Assembly (NCBI GenBank): GCA_030837445.1
Contig: JAUPKM010000231.1
Coordinates: forward strand, 1 to 11,804
Length of the DNA: 11,804 bases
Reading direction: 5' to 3'
Source of the DNA: Actinomycetota bacterium
GTDB taxonomy: Bacteria > Actinomycetota > Actinomycetes > S36-B12 > UBA10799
In this document: one piece after another, positions 6,445-11,804 of the stretch
Numbering within the stretch: position 1 is the stretch's first letter
How the letters are laid out: each line of letters opens with the position of its first letter
Made by a program: the position numbers and the translations under genes
Notes under the pieces: generated by a model
What the model saw: the letters and a program-made list of their open reading frames with translations, nothing else
Database searches by the model: none
What the model was told of the DNA's origin: nothing

Positions 6445-7290
6445 TCACCGCTCCCACATCAGTTCCCCCTCATCATCCAACGCCTCGACAATGTCGCATC
6501 CCATACCTCGAACAGCTTGGCGCACCAGCGCCTCAACTCGATCGCTGTTTCCTTCAGGGAAGGAAATCTTGACCCAATGCCGCTCACCGGAGGTGATATA
6601 CGTCAAGAACCATTCCCCGCCAGACAGGGCCAAATTGTTCTGCCGTTCACCGCCGTCCCATTCGAAATCACCCCGATCAACAACCGGCCCGCAAGCTTCC
6701 ACTATCGCTCGAAGACGCTCCCTGCGAGCGAGGCCAGACGGAGACAACGTCACCGTGACCTCGACCAGGTTACGCATCTGGTCGAACCAAGGACAGACCG
6801 GCCGACTCGGAACTTGTTCCTCATCAAGATTTCCCGTCAAATACAGTTCAAGGAATTCAACCGCCGAGAGCCGAAAAGGAGAAGAACCGTAGCCATAATC
6901 CCACACCACCACCGGCCACGCATTTGGTGACCCTTGGGTCAACCAGCAAATCTTTGCGCCGTTCGCAGCACTCGCCCATTCAAGAAGCCCATCCTCCTCC
7001 GGGAAGATGGGGTACTCAAACTCCTCCGGATTCTTCTCACGAAAAATGGCAAAGTCATCAAGGAAGGATTCGGCACGGACCAGGAGGCTGAACTCACCAT
7101 CAAATCTGCCATTGAAGGGCGACCACACCGAGATTCCACAGAACGACCCCGAACCATATGCTCGAACTAAATCTTTGAAATCATTCGGTAGGTCCGTTCC
7201 CAGAGAGTCTTCGACATCCCCCCAGTCACCCTCGTTGTCCTCAGGGGACACTGGCGGCGCAACGATGCTGATCAGGCTCCCAATGGTCAC
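6445..7290 (-). CDS. SUKH (SMI1/KNR4) family immunity-type protein
   Basis: The N-terminal part (about residues 20-155 of 281) is a SUKH-fold domain: GDWGDVEDSLGTDLPNDFKD, then LVRAYGSGSF and ISVWSPFNG, and a later ICWLTQGSP with VVVWDYG strands. SUKH proteins of this kind usually neutralise polymorphic or contact-dependent nuclease and deaminase toxins by binding them in the cytosol. Residues 170-281 form a second alpha/beta domain (NLVEVTVTLSP..., WFLTYITSGERHWVKISF) that I cannot name. The frame is open to 7506, but the domain architecture favours the GTG at 7290, 19 residues before the SUKH core; no strong ribosome binding site is present and this start is tentative. The gene has more A/T at third positions than its neighbours, a sign of transfer. 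No cognate toxin gene is adjacent, making it an orphan. Confidence 0.8.
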   Translation of the reverse strand: MTIGSLISIVAPPVSPEDNEGDWGDVEDSLGTDLPNDFKDLVRAYGSGSFCGISVWSPFNGRFDGEFSLLVRAESFLDDFAIFREKNPEEFEYPIFPEEDGLLEWASAANGAKICWLTQGSPNAWPVVVWDYGYGSSPFRLSAVEFLELYLTGNLDEEQVPSRPVCPWFDQMRNLVEVTVTLSPSGLARRERLRAIVEACGPVVDRGDFEWDGGERQNNLALSGGEWFLTYITSGERHWVKISFPEGNSDRVEALVRQAVRGMGCDIVEALDDEGELMWER

Positions 7291-7532
7291 TGGCGGAACG
7301 ATATGCCATGCCGCACCGGCGCGACAATTGGGCCCACAAGAAGAGGCGCACAATCCACTGAGCCACTCCGGGCAACGGCGTGTGACTGCGGGCGTCCATA
7401 TAGCCTGATCATGAAGTTCGAGGCCTGTGACGAGGAGATCATCAACGAACACGCCCCTTGATGGCTCACCAGAAGCACCTCGCCTATGCCAATGTCGGAT
7501 GACCAACCCGCCATCCCGGCGTGGAGGAATCA

Positions 7533-7860
7533 GTGTGCGCAGTTGCTGTCGTTATCACGACGGTGATTGCACACGCTGAGCCGTTCCGGGTCATGAGTCA
7601 ATGCGCTTGGTGATCGAGAACTCGGATGTTCTCTTTCTTGAACAGTTCTTCAACAGGGCGGTGGAGCCCGGCGCATCCCGCACGTCACCACTCTCGACGA
7701 CCCGGAGGCCACGACCTGCGGCAGTCAACCCGCTGTCACGGCGAGCGCGGAGCTGGATGAGTTGATCGTCGAGGACGCGGAGGGGCTGCGCGCACGGTTG
7801 TCCGCGAACCAGGTGATCCCAGAAGTGCGTAGAGAAGTTGCTGTTCTCGTGATGATTTAG
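7533..7860 (+). pseudogene. Frameshifted unassigned gene remnant
   Basis: GGAGG at 7523-7527 precedes GTG at 7533, which begins VCAVAVVITTVIAHAEPFRV and stops at 7611-7613. Coding character then continues in a second frame from about 7601 (MRLVIENSDVLFLEQFFNRA) and in a third from about 7672 (RRIPHVTTLDDPEA, later ELDELIVEDAEGLRARL) to TAG 7858-7860. Each segment has G/C-biased third positions. The simplest reading is one small forward gene with two frameshifts, whose end runs into the palindrome at 7823-7913. I do not recognise the family. An alternative reverse-strand reading exists but has poorer codon bias. Confidence 0.35.
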
Positions 7861-7913
7861 TGTCGAATACCAGCACTTACTCACCACGAGATGAGCACTT
7901 TCTCTACGCGCTT
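7823..7913. repeat. 91-bp imperfect palindrome, IS-end or MITE-like
   Basis: The 40 bases at 7823-7862, beginning AAGTGCGTAGAGAAGTTGCT, and the reverse complement of 7874-7913, beginning AAGCGCGTAGAGAAAGTGCT, agree at 32 of 40 positions around an 11-base loop. The sequence is AT-richer than its surroundings. Terminal inverted repeats with only a loop between them resemble two insertion-sequence ends brought together, or a minimal non-autonomous element. No clear target duplication is seen at the edges, and I cannot assign an IS family. It could also act as a strong hairpin in RNA of either strand. Confidence 0.6.
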
Positions 7914-8020
7914 GCCCCCATCGCGCCGCAGCACGATCCCTCCGACCGGAACGGGCTCTCTCTGATCCGCCCCGACAGACTCCGAGGGACATCGCCCCAC
8001 GGAGGCGACGTCACACGGTG

Positions 8021-8581
8021 TCAACCGGGGTGACAGACGCCGGGCGCGGCCCGGGCCCGGGACAGGGCGTCGACGCGGCGCAGAGCGTCCGGCAGCCGGT
8101 AGCGGCCCTCCATCGCCTGTACGAGCTCCGCCGCCCAGGCTGCGTCCACCCCGGCGGCGGTCACGTAGAGCGGCCGGGTCGCGCCACCGCGACGGACCTC
8201 GATCGCCTGAGTAGCGGACCGGAAGAGCGTCTTGGCGACACCGATCACTGGTACACCCACTTCGGCATGCAGATGGGCCCCCAGCCCCGGGCGCCCGTCC
8301 GGATCGAGGTGGACGTACCCGTCGACCACGACGAGATCGAGATCCCCCGCCCCGGCCAGAACGGCCCGGATCGCGGGCAGTTCCCGCTCGAAGAACCGCC
8401 CCGGCCGATACGGCGCCACCTCCTCCAGGACGACGCACCGCTCGTCCTGGAGGTCGGCGAACCGCGGCTCGCCGGCCAGCACCAGCGCGGCACGGGCCCC
8501 ACCGGTCGGCGGATAGCCCACGTCGACGGCGGCGAACCGGCCCGCGCCCGACGAACTCTCGTCCAGCTCCCGGAAGGTCAC
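8021..8581 (-). CDS. nfi: Endonuclease V family protein
   Basis: Endonuclease V cuts DNA (and in some lineages RNA) one base 3' of inosine, acting in repair of deaminated adenine. The 186-residue product shows the family motifs: AAVDVGYP with catalytic D20, PYRPGRFFERE with Y58 and E67, VVVDGYVHLDPDGRPGLGAH with D87, PVIGVAKTLF with K117, and YRLPDALRRVDALSR near the C-terminus. It is shorter than the roughly 220-residue bacterial enzymes, mainly at the N-terminus, and has DGYV where the classical motif is DGHG. It may therefore belong to the divergent actinobacterial EndoV-like group. The start is GTG at 8581, close before the first motif, with only a weak upstream GAG. The same-strand gene at 8670-8954 ends 88 bases upstream, so the two could be cotranscribed. 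Confidence 0.82.
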   Translation of the reverse strand: MTFRELDESSSGAGRFAAVDVGYPPTGGARAALVLAGEPRFADLQDERCVVLEEVAPYRPGRFFERELPAIRAVLAGAGDLDLVVVDGYVHLDPDGRPGLGAHLHAEVGVPVIGVAKTLFRSATQAIEVRRGGATRPLYVTAAGVDAAWAAELVQAMEGRYRLPDALRRVDALSRARAAPGVCHPG

Positions 8582-8669
8582 CGGCCCAGGTTCTCATCAA
8601 CCGCCACGGTCTTTCCGCCCGGACCAGGTCAGAGGCCTCGTCCCACGTCCGCCATCACGATCCCGGCCA

Positions 8670-8954
8670 TCACGGCCCCGACGGGAACGGTCCCCGGCCC
8701 CGGTCCTTGTCACCTGGTGACATCCACGCGCGCTTCGCGGGCTGCGGGGCACGACGGAGTCCGCCGTACCCCTTCGCGACGAGGTCGTCGAGAGCCTGCT
8801 CAGGCGGGACGCCGCGGCACGTCGCGAGCGTCTCAACGGCGGCTGCCGCCGATGCGGTCAGGTTCCACGCCGCGGCGAGAGCATCCTCACGCACCGCCGC
8901 ATCGGTGATGTTGCAGAGGTCAGCCCTCGTGGCCTTGGCGTGAGCGTTCCACAT
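8670..8954 (-). CDS. Small uncharacterised protein, 94 aa
   Basis: I do not recognise this protein. It contains an Ala-rich helical stretch (DALAAAWNLTASAAAAVETL) followed by CRGVPPEQALDDLVAKGYGG and a basic, Pro/Gly-rich tail. Starts at the ATG 8954 or GTG 8960 are both possible, behind a weak GGTGG; a TAG closes the frame upstream. Third positions are G/C-rich. It lies 88 bases upstream of the endonuclease V gene on the same strand and overlaps the opposite-strand DUF4260 remnant at its 5' end. The low-complexity tail may be non-native sequence acquired by read-through of a lost stop. Confidence 0.45.
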   Translation of the reverse strand: MWNAHAKATRADLCNITDAAVREDALAAAWNLTASAAAAVETLATCRGVPPEQALDDLVAKGYGGLRRAPQPAKRAWMSPGDKDRGRGPFPSGP

Positions 8955-9051
8955 CGCCACCGATCGATTGCTCGGCTACGGCCTGAAGTTCACCACAGGC
9001 TTCCATCACACCCACCTCAGCGACCTGGGACGCTCCTCCGGCGCGGAATAG
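8944..9051 (+). pseudogene. DUF4260 C-terminal remnant
   Basis: The frame after TGA 8941-8943, ending at TAG 9049-9051, reads FHIATDRLLGYGLKFTTGFH followed by HTHLSDLGR. This matches the characteristic end of DUF4260 small membrane proteins (HIGFDRxLGYGLKY...F.DTHLGRIGR). The membrane segments that should precede it are absent, so it is a 35-codon remnant of a deleted gene of unknown function. Confidence 0.6.
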
Positions 9052-9100
9052 GGGATGCCGGTGCCGGTGAACTCGATCAGACTGGTGTACGACCGTCTTC

Positions 9101-9301
9101 CAGGGTGACTACTCCACGCTCGCCGCTCGCATTGCCAGCAGACACGAGAGGTGCGCCATCCTCACCAGTGCCGTCACCGACGAACAGTCCTGGCCAGACC
9201 TGTTCTCGACGCTGACCGGCCGCTTCTCACAGCTGGACGGTGTCGACCCGGTTCTGCCGCCGCGCACCAACCACCCACGGACTGGCGAGTTCGACGAATG
9301 A
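9101..9301 (+). pseudogene. FitA-type antitoxin remnant
   Basis: The frame ending at TGA 9299-9301 contains AILTSAVTDEQSWPDLF, then a RFSQLDGVDPVLPPRT segment and a GEFDE end. This is the C-terminal toxin-wrapping tail of FitA/VapB-type ribbon-helix-helix antitoxins. Upstream, LAARIASRHERC resembles the end of the DNA-binding domain with an internal deletion, and no in-frame ATG, GTG or TTG is present. The stop overlaps the fitB start as ATGA, the normal coupling of such pairs. Confidence 0.6.
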
Positions 9302-9360
9302 TCGTTCTCGACTCGAATGTGGTGTCCGAACTGGTGCGCGCCACCCCGCGACGCAGGTCG
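9298..9360 (+). pseudogene. FitB/VapC PIN toxin N-terminal remnant
   Basis: ATG at 9298 overlaps the antitoxin stop and begins MIVLDSNVVSELVRATP, the canonical first strand and helix of PIN-domain ribonuclease toxins, including the first metal-binding Asp (D5) and E12. Recognisable similarity ends about residue 17. The remaining roughly 110 residues with the other catalytic acids are gone, so it cannot be active. The frame continues open, in phase, into the Imm10 gene. Confidence 0.65.
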
Positions 9361-9450
9361 TGGCCTGACTGCCATGAAGCACCGACGCATGTGACCAATA
9401 ATGAAGGCCTGAGACCGCTCCCCCAGCGGCGATGGACACCGGAGGGAAGC

Positions 9451-9879
9451 ATGGGCGGCGACACCCCCGACGCCGATGGCGCGATTCTCGTCCTGCTCGA
9501 CGCAGGCGAGGACGACACGGACGTCTACGTGCTGGGGCTCAGGCAATCCGTCGTTGACGACGAGTCCTTGTCGCTGCTGTTCCTGGAGTGCGACGACGCC
9601 GAGTCGCAGCAGAAGATCGACCTAGGCATGGACACGTACTGCCTCGTCGTGGACCCGGGCCAGGCAACCGCTTACGGCGGGGTCCTGGAGTGTGAAGTCA
9701 CCGGACGGCGTCTGCGCTTGGCGTTGACCGACGAGACCGCCGACGAACTCGGCCTCCCGTCACGGCCCGAGTTCGCCCTGGATCTCACCGAGGAGCAGCT
9801 GGCGATGGTCAGGCGAGGGCTCAGAAGGGTTCTGACCTCCGGCCGCCCGGACGACGTGCCGGCGATTCTGGGGGTATGA
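9451..9879 (+). CDS. Imm10 family immunity protein
   Basis: The 142-residue protein matches the Imm10 immunity family associated with polymorphic toxin systems. It has a central SLLFLECDDAESQQKIDLGM segment leading into DTYCLV, then TAYGGVLECEV, RLRLALTDETADELGL and a C-terminal helix. Such proteins are cytosolic and bind a matching toxin domain to inactivate it; the partner is not known from sequence. The start is ATG 9451, preceded by GGAGGGA (9441-9447) at good spacing. The same frame is open upstream to the fitB remnant at 9298, but the strong ribosome binding site and family length support separate initiation. There is no toxin gene beside it, so it is an orphan. Confidence 0.75.
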   Translation: MGGDTPDADGAILVLLDAGEDDTDVYVLGLRQSVVDDESLSLLFLECDDAESQQKIDLGMDTYCLVVDPGQATAYGGVLECEVTGRRLRLALTDETADELGLPSRPEFALDLTEEQLAMVRRGLRRVLTSGRPDDVPAILGV

Positions 9880-9993
9880 CCGCGCGCGACGGTAAAGGTG
9901 ACGCAATACGCACCCGGCCAGGACGTCAGCCTCTTCGGAGAGATCGCCCATGCCCGCCAAGCTTGGGGGACGACCGGGGCGAAAGGACGGGCC

Positions 9994-11289
9994 ATGGCTC
10001 ACCGAACGGCACGCGGGGAGTATCAGCGACTCACCGAACGGCTCAACCGTTTCCCGCAGGGCGCGCCGCCGTCCGACCTGCTCTACGCCATTCTGAAGAT
10101 GCTGTTCACCGAGCGTGAAGCCGGACTGGTGGGGCAGCTTCCGGTGCGACCTTTCACCGCGGCCAGGGCGTCACGGGTGTGGAAGCTGCCGCTCGCCCAG
10201 ACGATCGGCATCCTCGAAGAGCTGGCGGGCCGCGCCATCCTGCTCGATATCGAGCAGCCCGACGGCGAGCGGGTGTTCGTGCTTCCCCCGCCGATGGCCG
10301 GGTTCTTCGAGTTCTCGATGATGCGGATCCGCGACGACGTCGACCAGAAGGTGCTCGGCGAGTTGTTCTACCAGTACCTGAACGTCGAGGAGGATTTCGT
10401 CAAGGCCCTGTTCACCGACGGGGAGACACAACTGGGCAGGGTCTTCGTGCAGGAGGCTGCCTTGCCGGTCGACAACGGGATCGTCGACGAGGGGCTCCAG
10501 GTGCTCGACTACGAGCGGGCCAGCGAGGTGATCAGCAGCGCTTCGAGCCGCGCGGTCGGCGTCTGCTACTGCCGCCACAAGATGGAGCACGTCGGCACGG
10601 CGTGCGATGCCCCCCGCAACATCTGCATGACCTTCAACGACACAGCCTCCTCGCTGGCCAAGTACGGCTTCGCCCGCGAGGTGGACGTCGCCGAGGGCCT
10701 GGACCTGCTGGCCGAGGCCCAGGAGGCGAACCTTGTCCAGTTCGGCGAGAACATCCAGCAACAGGTCAACTTCATCTGCAACTGCTGCGGCTGCTGCTGC
10801 GAAGCGATGATCGCCGCCCGCCGCTTCGCGTTCATGGACCCGATCCACACCTCCAACTGGCTCCCCGCCGTCGACGCCGAGAAGTGCAACGGGTGCATCA
10901 GATGCGTCGACGCCTGCCCGGTTGAGGCGATGAGTCTCACCTCGGCGAACGATCCGCACCACCCTCGGCGCAAACAGGCCAAGCTCGACGAGAACCTCTG
11001 CCTCGGGTGCGGGGTCTGCGTCCGCAATTGCCGGCGGGACGCCATCCGGATGGTTCCCCGGCCCGAGCGGGTGATCACCCCGGTCGACTCCGCTCAACGG
11101 GCGGTCCTCATGGCGATCGAGCGGGGGAAGCTGCAGAACCTCATCTTCGACAACAACGCCCTCGCCAGCCATCGCATGATGGCCACCGTCCTCGGCGTGA
11201 TCCTCAAGGCGCCGCCGGTCAAGCAGGCGCTGGCCAGCAAGCAACTCCAGTCCCTCTACGTCAACCGCGTGCTGGCGCGGCAGAAGTGA
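9994..11289 (+). CDS. Winged-helix iron-sulfur protein with two 4Fe-4S motifs
   Basis: The 431-residue protein begins with a segment that looks like a winged-helix fold (LFTEREAGLVGQLP, TAARASRVWKLPLAQTIGIL, a VFVLPPP wing), then a helical region. A first cysteine set comprises C191, C193, C204 and C211 (CYCRHKMEHVGTACDAPRNIC). A dense cluster CNCCGCCC follows (C262, C264, C265, C267-C269). Two classical ferredoxin 4Fe-4S motifs come next: C298/C301/C304/C308 (CNGCIRCVDACP) and C336/C339/C342/C346 (CLGCGVCVRNC). A helical tail has no membrane segment or signal. Proteins of this layout are mainly known, uncharacterised, from anaerobes; electron transfer or redox/metal sensing is inferred. ATG 9994 is preferred because AGGA lies eight bases upstream and the family's opening follows; a GTG at 9898 is in frame but poorly supported. 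The 114 bases from Imm10 (9880-9993) hold no other gene. Confidence 0.8.
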   Translation: MAHRTARGEYQRLTERLNRFPQGAPPSDLLYAILKMLFTEREAGLVGQLPVRPFTAARASRVWKLPLAQTIGILEELAGRAILLDIEQPDGERVFVLPPPMAGFFEFSMMRIRDDVDQKVLGELFYQYLNVEEDFVKALFTDGETQLGRVFVQEAALPVDNGIVDEGLQVLDYERASEVISSASSRAVGVCYCRHKMEHVGTACDAPRNICMTFNDTASSLAKYGFAREVDVAEGLDLLAEAQEANLVQFGENIQQQVNFICNCCGCCCEAMIAARRFAFMDPIHTSNWLPAVDAEKCNGCIRCVDACPVEAMSLTSANDPHHPRRKQAKLDENLCLGCGVCVRNCRRDAIRMVPRPERVITPVDSAQRAVLMAIERGKLQNLIFDNNALASHRMMATVLGVILKAPPVKQALASKQLQSLYVNRVLARQK

Positions 11290-11290
11290 T

Positions 11291-11330
11291 GCCCGCGGTC
11301 ATTGCGGGCGTCCCCCTGCGTCAGGACGCC
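11291..11330. terminator. Overlapping hairpins between convergent genes
   Basis: GCCCGC (11291-11296) pairs with GCGGGC (11304-11309), and alternatively GGCGTCC (11307-11313) pairs with GGACGCC (11324-11330), the two stems sharing bases. They directly follow the iron-sulfur gene stop and overlap the end of hicB, fitting bidirectional termination. There is no T-tract. Confidence 0.5.
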
Positions 11331-11665
11331 TGGCTCAAGCGACGGACAACATACTGGTTGAGGCTCAGGTTCTCCGCAGCGGCTTCCATGGCAAGCCTGC
11401 GATGGAGTTCTTCTCCTACGCGGAGGTTGAACGTCCCCGAGTAGGCGCGCGAAGACAAGGGCTGGGGTACAGATTCATTGTTGCCGCGCAGATCGTCGAT
11501 GACCTCGGCAACGAGATCACGTAGCCCTGCCAACGCGGCTTCTTGGGTCTCTGCCAGCCAGGACAGGGAGGGGAATTCAAGGCACGTCGCCACGAACTCG
11601 CCGTCTTCCGCGGACCAGGTCACGCGGTAGGTGTAATGGGTTACCTCAAAGTCCGGGACAGCCAT
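11321..11665 (-). CDS. hicB: HicB family antitoxin
   Basis: The 114-residue protein has the HicB layout. An N-terminal degraded RNase H-like domain spans about residues 8-62 (YTYRVTWSAEDGEFVATCLE, then FPSLSWLAETQEAALAGLRD). A C-terminal ribbon-helix-helix DNA-binding region covers about 76-112 (GTFNLRVGEELHRRLAMEA, then LSLNQYVVRRL). HicB neutralises the HicA mRNA-interferase and represses its own operon. The start is ATG 11665 with a very strong GGAGGGAGG just upstream. The upstream same-strand frame at 11641-11804 overlaps its start by about 25 bases, so the two are coupled, but what is visible of that partner does not look like HicA. No hicA is seen downstream either, where the iron-sulfur gene converges. 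Confidence 0.88.
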   Translation of the reverse strand: MAVPDFEVTHYTYRVTWSAEDGEFVATCLEFPSLSWLAETQEAALAGLRDLVAEVIDDLRGNNESVPQPLSSRAYSGTFNLRVGEELHRRLAMEAAAENLSLNQYVVRRLSQAS

Positions 11666-11804
11666 GAGCCTCCCTCCTGCTTCGCGATCACCGCCAGGGC
11701 TTGGCGGACTTGATAGACCTTGCGGACGTCGGCCTGGGTCTGCCACGACCGATGATCCCAGCTCTGGCCGGACAGGTCGTCTCCACCGTAGAGGACGTGA
11801 GCGA
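11641..11804 (-). CDS. C-terminal part of an unidentified gene coupled to hicB
   Basis: The frame enters from the window edge and ends at the TAA complementary to 11641-11643. It reads LYGGDDLSGQSWDHRSWQTQ, then ADVRKVYQVRQALAVIAKQEG, with G/C-rich third positions, and overlaps the hicB start by 25 bases. It lacks the HicA double-stranded-RNA-binding features (the catalytic GSHHHF/RHP region and basic end). The operon position suggests a toxin or a partner of HicB, but no family is recognised from these 54 residues. Confidence 0.5.
   Translation of the reverse strand, partial: AHVLYGGDDLSGQSWDHRSWQTQADVRKVYQVRQALAVIAKQEGGSWLSRTLR

Noticed and set aside
5443..6930. A 495-codon forward open frame
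   Set aside because: It is antisense to the xylanase and SUKH genes, lacks any recognisable domain and crosses the promoter region; it is a by-product of high GC content.
7533..7572. Hairpin GTGTGC...GCACAC as a terminator
   Set aside because: Only the outer six and inner five pairs match, and it lies within the start of the frameshifted gene, so I give it no separate feature.
7591..7992. A 133-codon reverse open frame across the palindrome
   Set aside because: Poor codon bias, no recognisable domain, and it crosses the 91-bp palindrome; the forward-strand fragments read better.
9898..9993. GTG start for the iron-sulfur protein
   Set aside because: It has no proper ribosome binding site, and the conserved opening begins at the ATG at 9994 behind AGGA.
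10171..11244. A 357-codon reverse open frame
   Set aside because: It mirrors the iron-sulfur gene, and its residues are a shadow of that gene's codons with no domain of its own.
1..11804. CRISPR array, tRNA or rRNA genes
   Set aside because: No regularly spaced repeats and no cloverleaf or rRNA signatures were seen on either strand.

Overview
The window is high-GC DNA with strong G/C bias at third codon positions, frequent GTG/TTG starts, an apparently leaderless gene and a secreted GH11-CBM2 xylanase. Together these point to a soil-type actinomycete chromosome (Streptomycetaceae or Nocardiopsaceae-like; genus not determinable from this stretch). Layout alternates intact genes with short coding remnants, as in an accessory region that has been repeatedly invaded and deleted.

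1-1189: a partial forward gene whose product carries a Cys3-His cluster spaced like the zinc site of tRNA-guanine transglycosylases. It converges on and overlaps an unrecognised reverse gene.

1440-3403: a tightly coupled two-gene operon, rtcB (RNA ligase with all metal/guanylylation residues) and prfH (release-factor homologue with GGQ). This is the known RtcB2-PrfH ribosome rescue-and-repair pair, thought to undo cleavage of 16S rRNA in the decoding centre. prfH starts at TTG inside the rtcB stop (TTGA) and begins with a 5-residue repeat extension.

3404-4920: remnants (C-terminal part of an MmyB-type XRE regulator, an unassigned reverse-strand tail), an intact leaderless DEDDh exonuclease, another unassigned tail, then a perfect 17-bp-stem bidirectional terminator.

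4996-7290: reverse-strand GH11-CBM2 xylanase with a 20-bp tandem direct repeat upstream, then a reverse-strand SUKH (SMI1/KNR4) immunity-type gene in visibly AT-richer DNA.

7291-9450: mostly debris: a frameshifted unassigned gene, a 91-bp imperfect palindrome, an endonuclease V gene with a small unknown gene upstream of it, a DUF4260 tail, and a fitA-fitB toxin-antitoxin remnant whose FitB fragment runs in frame towards an Imm10 gene.

9451-11804: Imm10 immunity protein, a winged-helix/ferredoxin protein with unusual extra cysteine clusters, a bidirectional hairpin, a HicB antitoxin, and the tail of an unidentified gene upstream of hicB.

Functionally the region is rich in responses to protein toxins (two orphan immunity genes, toxin-antitoxin parts, and a ribosome-repair operon aimed at rRNA-cleaving toxins), although only rtcB-prfH is clearly one transcriptional unit. 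The most rewarding items for follow-up are the rtcB-prfH operon and its upstream dyad, the TGT-like partial gene, the iron-sulfur winged-helix protein and the 91-bp palindrome.
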